Assembly (NCBI GenBank): GCA_963738615.1
Contig: CAVTXI010000004.1
Span: 310,001 to 374,000 of the forward strand
Direction: 5' to 3'
Length of the DNA: 64,000 nt
Source of the DNA: CAVTWY01 sp963738615
GTDB taxonomy: Bacteria > Pseudomonadota > Gammaproteobacteria > Burkholderiales > Burkholderiaceae_C
Every line of letters begins with the position of its first letter. Positions within the stretch are counted from its first letter, which is position 1. Below are positions 9,855-21,070 of the stretch, piece after piece. The position numbers were made by a program, and so were the translations under genes. The notes under the pieces are model-generated. The model had not been told where the DNA came from. It searched no databases and saw only the letters and a list, made by a program, of their open reading frames with translations.

Positions 9855-9885
9855 GTTGATGTCTCCAAGTTGCGGATGCGGCCAA

Positions 9886-11691
9886 TCAAGGCTTTCCCAC
9901 GCTCCACTCGAACAGCTTTTGGTTAGTGATCAGCACCGGCGAGAACCCCATGCCGTGCATGCGCAGCAGGTCGATTTGGTTGAACGTGACTGACGTGCCA
10001 TTGGTCGCCGTCACGGTCCCGATGTCACGGTGCACGTAGCCCCGGCGCGGGTTGTTGGCAAGCAGCGTATTCGAGTACTGAACGCCGCCGGTCGATTGCT
10101 GCGTGCGGGTCCAACTCGCACTGTCGCTTGCCGTCACCGTGTTCGCGGTCTCGTAGATCGGCTGTGCGGGTACGTAGGAGGCAAGCGAGTCGAAGTTCCA
10201 GTTCGCCGTCGTGGTGCCGACGGCGGGGGGAACGACAGCCTTGTCCGGCGCGTACACCGCGAAGCTCCCGTCTCCCGACACGGCGACCAGCATGAAGTCG
10301 CCGCTGCCGGCGCGATATGCGAACAGGCGCGTCGACACTGCGCCGCCGGAATCGACGACTGCGAAGCCGCCGCTGGCATCGGCCGTGAACGGCGGGATCA
10401 GCGCGACGATCGCGGCCGGAACGGTGACGCAGTTGCGGATCGACCATGTGGCCGGGTCGGTGCAGTCGGTGCCGCCGACGATGCTTCCGCCAGCGTTGAT
10501 GGTCACCGTGCCCAACGTCGCGAAGAACGTGGAGCCTGACCACTCGAGGCCCAGCGTGTTCCACGTGCCGGCAAACTTGTCGATCGTATGCGTTTGCTCG
10601 GGAAAGCCGATGAAGTCGCGCGCCAACCCGCCGCGTGTCATGCGCCCGACGATCACGCCGGCCCGCGTCACGACGACCTCGGCCGAGTAACCGGTGCCCT
10701 GATCGACGAAGCGGCACGCGCTGTTGGCTGTCCACGTGCCGGTCGATCCGTCGGAACGCGTCACGCTCATCGTCGTTGCATCCAGGCTCAGGGTGCCTGC
10801 CTGTGCCGCAAGCGTCGCATTGGGCGTGGGCGAGATCACACGGTAGGTGCCGCTGCGCAAGGACGAGCAGTTGGTCGCGGCCGCACGCAGAAGCATGTCG
10901 GGCGGCAGTGCAACCACCGACGACATCAGCCCGCTCGACGCGACGACGGCGCCGGTCAACGCCGACAACGATGTGCCGCTGCTGGTCAAGGTACTGCCCA
11001 GGTTGACCAGCGCAGCGTCGTAGGGGTCTGCGGCCGACGCGCTGAAGGTCGACGCGATGAGATCGAGCCCGCCAAAGTCGACGCCGGCTGCCGCGAGGAG
11101 CGCCACGACGAACGACTGCGCCGATGCCACCGCCGCCGCCGTGACCTGCGGGGCCGCGACAGAGTCGAAGGTCGCGTAGAACGCCGCGGGATCCGCCGCA
11201 GCCAACGACGCAACGATCAGTTCGGTCGCCGGGGTGAGGTTCGCACGTACCGAATCCCCTTGCCCGTACGCCACCGAATGCAGCGCCGTGCCGCCGTTTA
11301 GGGTCACGCGCAAGACGCAGGGAAGCGTGCCGGCTTCGACATCAACCGAGAACGTTCCGTCTGCCCCGGTCGTGCCCGAGCCCGTACCTGCCGCGCACTT
11401 TGCGTCGACCGAAGCCGCGACGATCGGGGCTCCCGTCGCCGCGGTGCCCTGCATCTTCAACGCGACCCTCGGCGGCGGCGTCGTGCTGCCGCCGTCGTCA
11501 CCGCCGCTGCCGCACCCGCTCAGCGATACAAGCGCCGCCACGAGCGCACCCGCAATGGCGGCGCGCCTCGGCGGTGGAACGCGCTTGGTTCTTGGAAGCG
11601 CGCTTGCCGCGACCGATGCCGCCGACACGGCCACGCTGGCGCGCGAGCGCAGGCTCGAGCGGAGGCTCCGGCACGCCCTCGCATTGCTCAT
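9886..11691 (-). CDS. Putative lipoprotein of unknown function
   Basis: A 601-residue protein I do not recognise as a whole. The start at 11691 has a strong GAGGA five bases upstream; longer starts at 11760 and 11799 exist. After an Arg/Ala-rich N-region comes a hydrophobic stretch and lipobox SLSGCGSGG (Cys near residue 60). The first domain (TGAPIVAASVDAKC, then GTTGADGTFSVDVEAG) resembles carboxypeptidase-regulatory-like or Ig-like beta folds found near the N-terminus of surface lipoproteins. The rest is Ala/Ser/Thr-rich beta-type sequence. It lies between the caspase-like gene and the NHL lipoprotein gene on the same strand, with a 221-bp gap upstream that may hold its own promoter. Confidence 0.7.
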   Translation of the reverse strand: MSNARACRSLRSSLRSRASVAVSAASVAASALPRTKRVPPPRRAAIAGALVAALVSLSGCGSGGDDGGSTTPPPRVALKMQGTAATGAPIVAASVDAKCAAGTGSGTTGADGTFSVDVEAGTLPCVLRVTLNGGTALHSVAYGQGDSVRANLTPATELIVASLAAADPAAFYATFDSVAAPQVTAAAVASAQSFVVALLAAAGVDFGGLDLIASTFSASAADPYDAALVNLGSTLTSSGTSLSALTGAVVASSGLMSSVVALPPDMLLRAAATNCSSLRSGTYRVISPTPNATLAAQAGTLSLDATTMSVTRSDGSTGTWTANSACRFVDQGTGYSAEVVVTRAGVIVGRMTRGGLARDFIGFPEQTHTIDKFAGTWNTLGLEWSGSTFFATLGTVTINAGGSIVGGTDCTDPATWSIRNCVTVPAAIVALIPPFTADASGGFAVVDSGGAVSTRLFAYRAGSGDFMLVAVSGDGSFAVYAPDKAVVPPAVGTTTANWNFDSLASYVPAQPIYETANTVTASDSASWTRTQQSTGGVQYSNTLLANNPRRGYVHRDIGTVTATNGTSVTFNQIDLLRMHGMGFSPVLITNQKLFEWSVGKP

Positions 11692-11852
11692 GGATTCCTC
11701 GGTCGAACTCATCAGGATGGGCGAACCAAGAGCGGCCTGACTTCCCTGAGCGGTATTCATGATGCGAACCCTCGTCTTGCTGATGGTCTGTTGCGTCACT
11801 CGGCCGCCGATCGGCGCTGCTGCACACGCACCGCTATTGAAGACGATGGCTT

Positions 11853-11871
11853 GTGACTGATCCGTGACTGA
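11853..11871. repeat. Pair of 8-bp direct repeats between protease and lipoprotein genes
   Basis: GTGACTGA occurs at 11853-11860 and again at 11864-11871, three bases apart, so the copies repeat every 11 bp, one helical turn. They lie in the 221-bp gap between the 3' end of the caspase-like gene and the lipoprotein start, where a promoter for the lipoprotein genes would be. Same-face direct repeats suit a regulator binding as a tandem dimer, but two copies could also be chance. Confidence 0.3.
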
Positions 11872-11912
11872 GTGGCGGTCACCGCGTGGCGCGGCTGCGA
11901 CCGCGCCAACGA

Positions 11913-14046
11913 CTACAGGTCGACCTGAAAGGTGAAGACGTGCATCCTCAACCGCTGGGCGGGCACCGCAGGCGCAGCGTCCCCGCGTTGCCGGTGGTCG
12001 GCGAAGCAGGCATCGAGCAAGGCCTGCATCTCCGCGTCCCCACTGCTGCGCAGTCGCTCGAGCGGGGATTGCTCGAGGAAGCGGAAGTCGGTGACCTCGC
12101 GCCCCGCGCGCATCGGCACCGACAACACGAGCAACCGCTCGGTGCCGCGGCTTCCGGGATCGATCTCCAAGCCAAGGCGCCGAAGTCGCTCACCTGCTGC
12201 CAGTCGCGGCGTTTCACGCGGGTCGTACGGGTACACCTGACGAATGGCGTGATCGGACCCGAGCCAGAAGATCGCCACGTCAACCGGGTCGCCAGCATCG
12301 TTGCGCCCGTTCACTTCCAGCACGTCGCCCACGCGCACGCGAGCGAGTCGGTCCGGCGCTGCCGTGCGTTCGATCTCGGCGCCCTTGGCTCGAAGCGCAA
12401 CCGTGATGCCGACGCCAGGTGCGTCCGCCGGCCGCAAGGCGAGCCGGGCAGCCAACTCGAGCAGGTTGCGGCTGCGCGCCAACCGATGCAAGCCGGCAGC
12501 TGTCCGTGATGCGAGTACTTCGACCCGGCGCTCGTCGTCGCCAGCGGTTGCCGCGAAGCCGAAACTCACGGCTTGACTGTCGAGCGACAATCGGAACTGC
12601 ACGCCACGATCGCTGGCGAGGAGGACGACATCGGCGCTGCCCGCGTCGTTCGTCCATCGCGCGTCGACACCGCTGACGCCGTCGCGTCGCAGCACGGCGA
12701 GCGCGCGCCACGCCGTGCATGGGTCGGCGCAGTTGCCGCGCTCCGTGGCCACGCGCAGCTCGAACGTCGGCACGTTGAAGAGCAAGCGCACCCAGGCACC
12801 CGGCGGCACGCTCTTCACGTTGAGCGCGGCCCAGCCTTGCCAGGCCACGGGCTCGAGCGTGGCACGCTCGGCATCGACCGCGACCACGCGCACAAAGCCC
12901 AGTGTTCCGTTCGCGGGCATGGTGGCTTCCCGCACGGCCGCTGCGAGCGGGTCGGCCAGCACCGCCAACAAAGCACCTTCGCGGATGCCCCACAACGTAC
13001 CGGCGGCCACAACAAGCCGCCCTTGATGCCGCTCTAGCGACCACTGCCGCACGGCCGCAGCCGATGCGCCGAACACGGGTTCGTCCAACCCGTCGCCCGC
13101 ATAGACCGGCGTTGCAGGCGCGACTGCCATACCCTCGTAGCGATACAAGACGTGCTGGCCGAGTTGGCGCCAGCTCATCGGCTGGCCCGTCGCCAACGCG
13201 CGCGCCACGTTCCACGAGAACAAGCCATGCCAGTTCGTGCTGCCGCTGCCACTGCCACTCACCGGTGCAGCAACCGCAAGCTCGTTGCTCTGCGCGGCGT
13301 AGAAGTACACCGCCTTGCCGCGGCGTCGCCGCGCGTCGGCGCCGTCGACCTTGGCACCCTGCGTGGTGAGCATCACCGGCCAGAACGTCGGGCGGTGGAT
13401 CGTCCGCGAAGCCCAGGGCCGACGGCGGCACCTGCCGAACGCGCACTTGCGAGGCATCGGTGCCGGGCAACGCACCGCGAACCAGCTTAGCGGAGTGACA
13501 CGCGTCGAACAGTGCAAACACGAACGCGCCGGTGTCGTTGATGCGATCGACCAAGGTGCGCAGCGTCGTGTCGGTGATGGCGTTGGTGACGACGTTGCCT
13601 GACTTGCCGTCCCAGCCCTGCGCATCACGCGGAAGAAAGACAGGCCGCCACGCGCCGGGGCCTGCGGCGGCAGCGTCCGAGATGCGCGCCGAGGGTTGCA
13701 AGCTGCCGTGACCGGAGAAGTGCAGCAGCACCGTGTCGCCCTCGCGCGCCTGTGCCGCAAGCCGCTCCAACGCACCGACGATGTTGTCGCGCGTCGGCGC
13801 GCGCGCACCGTCCACGCCGTCGGCCAGCACGTCGATGCGCGCGGCTTCGAAGCCGCGCCGCAGCAGCACCTCGCGCATCAGGCGCACGTCGTTCGCGGGC
13901 GCCTTCAGCTGCAGCTCCGGCGTCAGGTTGGGATAGGTGCCGACACCGATCAGCAGCGCGTGGTTGGCCGCCGAGACGGAGCCGCCACTGAAGATCGCGA
14001 ACCAAGCCGCCAGACGCAGCGCACGCCGCAACGCCGCGACGCGCAT
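11913..14046 (-). CDS. Exported caspase-like (peptidase C14) protein, one frame break
   Basis: A cysteine protease homologue of about 711 residues. The N-terminus has a signal peptide (LAAWFAIFSGGSVSAA) and the caspase fold starts at HALLIGVGTYPN. Catalytic histidine is in LLHFSGHGSLQ (about residue 113) and catalytic cysteine in FALFDACHSAKL (about residue 183), so the p20-type domain is complete. The frame breaks near 13390 in a GGGCGG run, and the downstream frame continues with FWPVMLTTQGAKVDG to 11913. The C-terminal part, ending FTFQVDL, resembles DUF4384-type domains that follow bacterial caspase domains. The start is 2 bp after the CHAT stop, so the two genes form an operon. The break is probably a sequencing indel; if real, a catalytic-domain-only protein would remain. 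Confidence 0.8.
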
Positions 14047-14048
14047 CG

Positions 14049-17000
14049 TCACTGCCAGTTCCCCATCAGCACGAAGGCCGCCCAGTGGAAGGGGTGGCCC
14101 TGACCGAGGTTCACGGCAGCCTCGAAGGCCGATGGGGCTGCGCCGTCCTCCGGGTCTCCCGGCAGACGAACGCGCGACACGCCACGGTCGCCACGGTTGC
14201 CACGCTTGCCGATATCGATTGTTGCGTCGGCGGACCTGATCATTGCCACCTGCGCCTGCTGCAAAGCCACCGCGCGCGCCAAACGCTCGCGCTCGCGCAC
14301 GCGATACATCGACGCCATCAACATCGCCGTGCTGCGATCGTTGACCTCCCACATCGACGCGAGCACTGCCGATGCCCCCTGACCCATCAGAAGCGCTGCG
14401 AGTCCGTCGACTTCCTGCCCGTAGGCATCGTCCGCGCTCAGGCCGGTCGAACACGCCGACAGCGTGACCAACTCGATCCGGTCGAGCCGATAGCCTGGCC
14501 CTGACAGCTCGCGCAAGGTGAGGGTGCCGCCGTCGCCCAGCAGCAAGTAAGAAGCCGCCGCATCGCCGCCGACGAACTTGAAGTGGCTGGCGATGTGCAG
14601 CACCTGCGAACCGCTGCGCAGCGACGTGCGCAGGCGTTCGGCCGTGAAGTCGCGGTCGACCCACGCGTCGCCGGGCAGCACGCCGCCATCAGCGTCGCGG
14701 CGCCGCACGATGCTCGCAACCTCGGCGCGCACGCCCGGCAGGGGTCCGAATTCACCACCGCCGGCACTGGCGCCGAACGCGGCCACGCGCCAGTTCGCCG
14801 ATGCCGGTGCGAGCCGGCCGGTCAGGTCGCCGCCCGGGTGCGTGGCGAGCGCGTAGCGCTCGACCAGCCAGCCGCGGGTATCGTGAAGCGCGGCGAACGG
14901 AACGAAGCGCAACTTGCCCGCGAGGGACAACGCAAGGACCTTCGCGCCGCTTTGCTCGACCGCTTGCTCGATCGGTGCGAAGAGGCGCTGGTACAGCGCG
15001 GTGGCCGCCGAACGGGGGTCGCGCTCGGGCTGGCGCAGCACGGTCACGAAAGCGTCGATGTCCGCGTTCAACGCATCTGCGGACAGATCGATGCGCACGT
15101 GCTTGCGCCCCGCTCTCGTGACCAACAAGGCGTCGAGCCGTGACTCGCCCGGCAGGTAGTACAGCAAGGCCGTCGGCTGCGGCTGGCTCGCAAGCAACGC
15201 GACCGTGTCGTCGGGCATGTTCGTCGAGCCGGCCCTGGATGGCGAGGCAAAGGCTTGCAGCTCGGCTTGGGGTTCGCGGCGCACGTGCTGCACCTCGATC
15301 GCGTCGGCTTGACGGATGCCACGCCACATGCGCTCGGTTGCCTCGGCAGCGAGGAAGCCGTAGGCATTCATCTCGTCGCCGCGTGCGCGCTGCCCGGGCG
15401 CTCGAGTCGTGACCGAAAACGACTGCGAGTCGCTGGCAAGGACGTCCTTCGTCAACGGCACCACGTCAACCTTGATGCGCGCGAGGCGCTGCTGGATGTC
15501 GGCCAGTTGCGCACGATCGCTCGCGCTGACCGGTGGGTCGAAGGCCGGTGCATCGTCGATCAGGTGGCGCAGGAACAGATCGACCCGTGCGCCCGATCCG
15601 CCGAAGAAGTCCTGGTAGTCGCGCGCCGCCGCCTGGCCCCTGGGGTCACTGGCCGCGAAGCGCAGCGGTTCGTGCTTCAGGCGATCGGCGAGCGCCGGCA
15701 GCATCAGACCCAACCGCAGGCGCGTCGACTCGAGCTGAGTCATGTTCGTCATCAACAGCGCGTTGGCACCGATCGGCAAGCTCTTGACTGCATCCACGCG
15801 CGCCTGCTCGGCCCGACGCAACTGCTGCGACGCCGCGTCTTCCTGACGCTGAACCGAATCTTCGGCAGCGCTTGCGCGCAGACGACCGAGTTGCGTGCCT
15901 GGGCGATCGTCGTTGAATTGCTGCCCCTCGTCCTCCTTCAAGAGGCGCAACACCGACTCCGCCTCCTCGAGCCGTTGCGCATCGAGCAGCAACTGCGCGA
16001 GCGTCACGTACACGCTGCGCCGCTCACGCAGGAACGCGCGTCGCGCCTCGCGTGATGGCGACTTGTCGTTCAAGGCCGCACGCACGATTTGCGCGAGGTT
16101 CGCGGCGCGCTTGCCGTGATGGATCGCCGCTGCGGTCTCATCCCTGCGCGCATGCAGGCTCATCAATGACGCACGCGCCTTGAACTCGAGGTCGGGCCGC
16201 TCGCCTGCTGCCGATCGAAGTGCAAGCCGTCGCCACGCGCTGTCCTGTGTCGGCATCTGTTCGGCGACTTCACGCGACGCTTGCGCGAGCAGGCGCGACA
16301 GCGCCGCGTCGTCGAAACGCGCGGCGGCCTCGCCGAACGCCAGCGGGACTTCCATCGCAGACGCTCGGTTCGCCTCGGTGTCGCTGCGCTTGGCCTGCGT
16401 ATCGACGGCGGCCGTTTGCTGCGCACCGGCCAGCGCAAGCCGGATCGCGCCGTACTCGACCAACGACACGTCGCTGCTGCCGGCCGCGCCAGGGTCACTT
16501 TGCGGACGCGGCGGCGGCGGTCGCACGCCGTCACGGCCCAGGCGGTGCTGAAGTCTGGACAGATCCATGGTCGACGCCGCGTCGCAGCCTGTGATCGTGC
16601 TCGATGCCACCGCTCGCGCTTCGGTGAACTTCGCCTCGGCCTCGGCGAAGCGGCCCGAGGCCCAAGCCAAGTTGCCGAGGTTGAGCTTGGCGCGTTCGAT
16701 ACCGCGCTTCACGTCGATGCTCGCCATCACACGCCAAGTCTGCTCGTTGGCCTGCTTCATCTTGTCAGGCAGCTCGCCTTGTTGCGCGCGCAACTGCGCT
16801 TCGACTTGCGCGCGGATCGCCGGAGGCAACCCCTCGAGCCGCTGCTTGACCATGTCGAGCGTGGCTTGAACCTGGGGTGGAACCGAAGCGTCTACTGGCG
16901 GTGTGTGCGGTACCTCGTACAAACGCAGGCTGTGCTCGAGCTGCGCGCGCGCCTGCTCCATGCGCCCCTGCGCGGCGTGCGCGAGCGCCAGGTTGTTGGC

Positions 17001-17540
17001 GCAGCTCGCTTCGAGCAGCCCGTCCTTCGCCGCCGCAGCTTGCCGCACGCACTCGACCAGATGCCGCTCGCCTTGCGCGGCTCTGCCTGCACTCACATCG
17101 ACGCTGCCGTCCACCAACAGCTTGATGAGCGGTGGCGGCGGGTCCATGAAGAGACGCATGAACGGCGGCGCGGACGACATCGCGGTCCCTGAAGGTGCAC
17201 CCGTTCCTCCCGCCGTGAGCCGATAGAACACCGCCCTCTGGGCCGCCTGGTCCGGAGCCGACAGCGGCGCGCCAGCAAGTCGAAGGTAGGCAACCTGTTC
17301 CCCGACGGCACCACGGATCGGAAAGCACGTGTCGATGCTTTCGACCTCCGGGGGTGGCGGGGATTGCGCATCGGCCAAGGGAGCACTCAGCTGCAGACAG
17401 ACCACAGCCGCGGCAGCCAACACCCGACGCTGACGGACAGCCAGTACCGACGCATGGCCCCTGCACGCGAGTCGAGCCGTACAACCACTGCGCGTCCACG
17501 CACCAAGCCGACCCGCTCCCCCGCTCGGCCAACCACTCAT
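14049..17540 (-). CDS. Exported TPR-CHAT protease-like protein
   Basis: A 1163-residue protein. GGAGG seven bases before the ATG supports this start. A hydrophobic export signal near residues 38-58 ends LSAPLADAQS. Helical TPR-like units span about residues 120-720, for example RAKLNLGNLAWASGRFAEAE. The C-terminal CHAT domain (caspase/separase clan) has its histidine in VLHIASHFKF (about residue 986) and cysteine in LVTLSACSTGLSADD (about residue 1030), so the protease dyad is intact. CHAT proteins cleave specific partners, and TPRs usually recognise the partner. It is the first gene of an operon with the caspase-like gene and is transcribed away from the BTAD regulator. Substrates are unknown. 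Confidence 0.87.
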   Translation of the reverse strand: MSGWPSGGAGRLGAWTRSGCTARLACRGHASVLAVRQRRVLAAAAVVCLQLSAPLADAQSPPPPEVESIDTCFPIRGAVGEQVAYLRLAGAPLSAPDQAAQRAVFYRLTAGGTGAPSGTAMSSAPPFMRLFMDPPPPLIKLLVDGSVDVSAGRAAQGERHLVECVRQAAAAKDGLLEASCANNLALAHAAQGRMEQARAQLEHSLRLYEVPHTPPVDASVPPQVQATLDMVKQRLEGLPPAIRAQVEAQLRAQQGELPDKMKQANEQTWRVMASIDVKRGIERAKLNLGNLAWASGRFAEAEAKFTEARAVASSTITGCDAASTMDLSRLQHRLGRDGVRPPPPRPQSDPGAAGSSDVSLVEYGAIRLALAGAQQTAAVDTQAKRSDTEANRASAMEVPLAFGEAAARFDDAALSRLLAQASREVAEQMPTQDSAWRRLALRSAAGERPDLEFKARASLMSLHARRDETAAAIHHGKRAANLAQIVRAALNDKSPSREARRAFLRERRSVYVTLAQLLLDAQRLEEAESVLRLLKEDEGQQFNDDRPGTQLGRLRASAAEDSVQRQEDAASQQLRRAEQARVDAVKSLPIGANALLMTNMTQLESTRLRLGLMLPALADRLKHEPLRFAASDPRGQAAARDYQDFFGGSGARVDLFLRHLIDDAPAFDPPVSASDRAQLADIQQRLARIKVDVVPLTKDVLASDSQSFSVTTRAPGQRARGDEMNAYGFLAAEATERMWRGIRQADAIEVQHVRREPQAELQAFASPSRAGSTNMPDDTVALLASQPQPTALLYYLPGESRLDALLVTRAGRKHVRIDLSADALNADIDAFVTVLRQPERDPRSAATALYQRLFAPIEQAVEQSGAKVLALSLAGKLRFVPFAALHDTRGWLVERYALATHPGGDLTGRLAPASANWRVAAFGASAGGGEFGPLPGVRAEVASIVRRRDADGGVLPGDAWVDRDFTAERLRTSLRSGSQVLHIASHFKFVGGDAAASYLLLGDGGTLTLRELSGPGYRLDRIELVTLSACSTGLSADDAYGQEVDGLAALLMGQGASAVLASMWEVNDRSTAMLMASMYRVRERERLARAVALQQAQVAMIRSADATIDIGKRGNRGDRGVSRVRLPGDPEDGAAPSAFEAAVNLGQGHPFHWAAFVLMGNWQ

Positions 17541-17646
17541 CGAGCACCTCCGAATCGTCGAACAACGCGTTCGATCGTCGCACGCGTTGCGCGCAGCGCC
17601 AAGACTTCGAAGTTGGTGACTCCGTCATCGACCATCGAAGGCAACA
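17541..17646. promoter_or_regulatory. Divergent promoter region between CHAT operon and BTAD regulator
   Basis: These 106 bases separate the two divergent start codons and should hold promoters for both. AACGCG at 17564-17569 and CGCGTT at 17583-17588 form a short inverted repeat with a 13-base centre, a possible operator. I see no clear -35/-10 pair. Confidence 0.45.
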
Positions 17647-20600
17647 ATGCTCGGTCTTCGTTGTCGTCGCGCCAACTCGAGCATGTCCGCACCCGCATCA
17701 CAGCATGCCGCTCACGAGCCTTCGCCAATCGTGCGCCTGCTCGGCGCTCCTTCCTGGCAGATCGCGGGCCGCGAGTCCGTGAAGCTCTCGGCGAAGGACG
17801 CGGCCCTGATCGCCAAGTTGGTGCTCGACGGCCCACAGCCGCGACTGGCGCTGTGCGAATTGTTCTGGCCGGCGAGTTCGGCCGAACGGGCCGCTGTCAG
17901 CTTGCGCCAGCGGGCCAGCCGTCTGCACGTTGCCGCCGGAGTGCCGTTCATCGAGGTTCTCGGGCAGCGTGAGCCTGAGCCCTGCGCAGCGCGTCGACGT
18001 TGGCGAACTCGACGCGCTGTCCGACGCCGAACTCATCGCAACCCCTGGCCTGCTGGCTGGCGTCGATCTGGGTGACCACGGCGACCTCGATCGATGGTTG
18101 GGCCAGGCACGCGTGCGCGTTGCCGAGCGTTGCGCGAAGGTCGCGACCGACCGCGCCGAGAAGCTCGAGCGCGAAGGACGCCTGCATGAGGCGATCATGC
18201 TCGCGAGCCGAGTTGTCGAGTGGCTGCCGCTGGTCGAACAAGGCTGGCGGCGATTGATGCGGCTGCACTACCTGCGCGGAGACCCGGCGGCGGCCTCCGA
18301 CGCCTACTGGCGACTGCATTCGCTGCTGCGCGACGAGCTGGGCGCAAGGCCGAGTGTCGAGACGCAAAGCCTGCTGCAGACGATCGAGACCGCCGAGCGC
18401 TCACCGCCGCTGCCGCGCCGCCCGTTGCCGGTGAGCCTGCTGCGTCCGCCGATCCTCGTTGGCCGGCACGCGGCGTGGGCCACGATGGCAGCGGCGTGGC
18501 AAATCCGGCAACCGTGGCTGCTCGTCGGTGAGGCCGGGCTCGGCAAGACCCGTCTGCTCGAAGACTTCGTGCATGACCAGGCCGGAATCGTCGTGGAGCG
18601 CGCGCGGCCCGGTGACGATCAGGCAGCGCACGCCTTGCTCGGCCGCCTGCTGCTGCGCATCGAGGAACGTTTCGCGCCTGCAATCAGCGACGACGTCCGC
18701 CGCGAACTCGCGCGGGTGCGCCCGGAGTTCGGATCGCCGCCGAAACCGCCGCCCCACGCCGAAGTCGTGCGCCGGGCGATCGAGCAGTGGCTGGCTGCGG
18801 CATTGAAGGCCGGCTTGCGTGCGATGGTCGTCGATGACCTGCACAACACCGACCAAGCCTCGCTCGCCACGCTGCGCTGGCTCGCGGCCAGTCCCGCGCT
18901 CGGTGAGCTTGGCATCGCCCTCGCATCGCGCCCCTGGTCGAACGAGGGCGCAGGCAGCGTGCTGACAGCCTGGCTCGCCGACTCGCATCGGCCGGCGCGC
19001 ATCGATCTGCAGCCGTTGTCGCAACCCGAGCTCGCGCAACTCCTGAGCAGCCTTGCCTTGCCGGCGCTGCTCGACGAAGCGCTGGTCACGAAGCTGTTCC
19101 GCCACGCCGGCGGCCATCCGCTGTACACGCTGGCGACGCTGCAACACCTCGTCGCGACCGACACGCCATGGCAAGACGGGCAGACGATGAATCCGCCGGA
19201 TTCGATCCAGGCGCTGCTCGATGAGCGCCTGCGCCGGCTGCCGGCGCACGCGCGTCCTTTGCTGCAGGTTGCGGCGGTCGGCGGCACCGACCTCACCGTC
19301 GAGCGTGCTGCGCGAGCGCTCGAGCGCGCGCCGCTCGATCTGAGCGAAGCCTGGGCCGCGCTCGAAGCACATGACGTCTTGAAGGGCGAAGCCTTCAGTC
19401 ACGACTTGGTGCTCGAAGCGGCGATGCGCGCCGTGCCGCTCGGCATGCGTCAGTCGCTGCACCGGCAGTGGGCTGCGTTGCTCGAGGCCGAGGCCGACGC
19501 CCTGCCCGCGCGGGTGGCACAGCACTGGGAGAAAGGGCTGCGTTGGTCGCAGGCAGGTCACGCATGGCATCTCGCCGCGTCGGCCGCGAGGCTGGCCGGT
19601 CAGCTCGACGAGCAAAACAAGTTGTTCGAGCACGCGGCGCGCTGCCACGCACAGACGGGCAATCGGGCGGCGCGGTTCGAGGCGCTCTTCGCGCGGCTCG
19701 AGGGCTTGCATCTGCAGCACGGCGGCAGCGCGGTCTTCGACGCGCTGACCGGCGTCGAGCAGCTCGCGCAAACGCCGCTCGAACGGCTGCGCTGCCGCAT
19801 CGAGCGCACCGAGGCCCTGCTCGAACAAGGCCGCTCGAGCGAAGCCGCCGACGAGGCAGCACGAGCGCTTGCGTCCGCGGATCAGCACGCCGAGTTCGCC
19901 ATCAAGGCGCGCGCGCAACTCGCGAAAGCCCTGGCGCAGGGCGAACACGCGGCTGACGCACGGGTACACGCCGAGCAAGCAGTGGATGACGCGAGGTCGA
20001 CCGGTTCGCCGCGGCTCGTCCTCGAGGCGGCCAACGCATCGATGTTCGTCCACTGGAGCGCTGGCCGCCTCACCGAGGCCATCGCGGCGCAGCGCGAGGA
20101 GTTGGGCTGCGCCGAAGCCCTCGGTGACCAAGCGCTCGCGGCGGCGTCGGAGGGAAGCCTTGCGGCGCTGCTGGCCGCCGTGGGCGACATCGGTGAGACC
20201 TACACCCACGCTCTGGGCGCACGCAAGCGCCAGCGCGATGTGGGCCTGGCCGACAACAGCACGCAGCTCATCCTGAACCAAGCGATCCTCGGCGCCGCAG
20301 CCGCGGCGCTGGGGCACTTCGAGGAAGCGCTCGACGCCTCTCGGTTGGCCGTGTCCATGGCCGGGCCTGATTCGGCCCCGGTCATGCGCGCCAAGGCCAT
20401 CCTGACACTGGCGTCGGTGTTGATCACGATGGGCCACGCAGACACGGCCCGCACGGTGCTTGCGGACCTGCCCGACGACATCGGCCCCGGCATGCGTCTG
20501 CAGGGGATGTGGATGCAGGCCAGAGCCTGTGAGTCCGAAGGCAGACCGCCGCACGAACACTGGACATGCTTCGATCGGTTGGCTCTGCAGCATCCAGACC

Positions 20601-21031
20601 TGCCGTTCCCGCAACGCGTGGCCTTCGAAGCGTCCTACCGTGGCGAGAGCCTTCCGGCGATCGAGCAACTCGTGCAATGGCAACGCGAGTACGCGGGGTC
20701 GGGGATGCACGGTGTGGCGCGGGCCCTGGTGTGGCGCGAACTGTCGCGCTGGCTGGACGTGCCCGGCGACCAAGCCATGTCGGCTGCGCTGGACCGTGCA
20801 CGCGAACTGGAACCTCATGCCGACGTCGGCCTCAGCGCGCGCTGCTACCCGCCGCAGACCTGGCTCGACATCGCGCGCGCCTACGAGCGTGCCGGACTCG
20901 CCGAGCGAAGCGCCGCCAGCGTGGAGCATGGCCGGCATTGGATTCGTGCGGCCATGGCCAGGATGGCGCCTCAAAGACGCAGCGTCTTTGCCAGCGGTAA
21001 TCCGGTCAATCGCTCGCTGTTGTCGACGTAA
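17647..21031 (+). CDS. Winged-helix/BTAD transcriptional regulator with AAA ATPase and TPRs, one frame break
   Basis: About 1128 residues. The N-terminal 90 residues (RLLGAPSWQIAGRESVKLS) match the OmpR-type winged helix of SARP/AfsR regulators; a BTAD-type TPR domain follows (LEREGRLHEAIMLASRVVEW). An AAA/NACHT-like ATPase comes next, with Walker A LVGEAGLGKTRLLEDF near residue 295 and Walker B MVVDDLHNT. The last 550 residues are TPR-like. This resembles signal-responsive ATP-dependent activators. The frame changes near 17962 in a GGG run (EVLG then SVSLSPAQRV), likely a sequencing indel. GAAGG precedes the ATG at 17647; the ATG at 17683 is an alternative. Divergent from the CHAT operon, which it may control. 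Confidence 0.8.
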
Positions 21032-21070
21032 TGGTTGACGAGTATGGGCACGTGTAGGCCAACAACGAAC

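Noticed and set aside
18401..20974. 857-codon open frame antisense to the BTAD regulator
   Set aside because: Composition is typical of a GC-rich antisense shadow; the plus frame has Walker motifs and TPR pattern.
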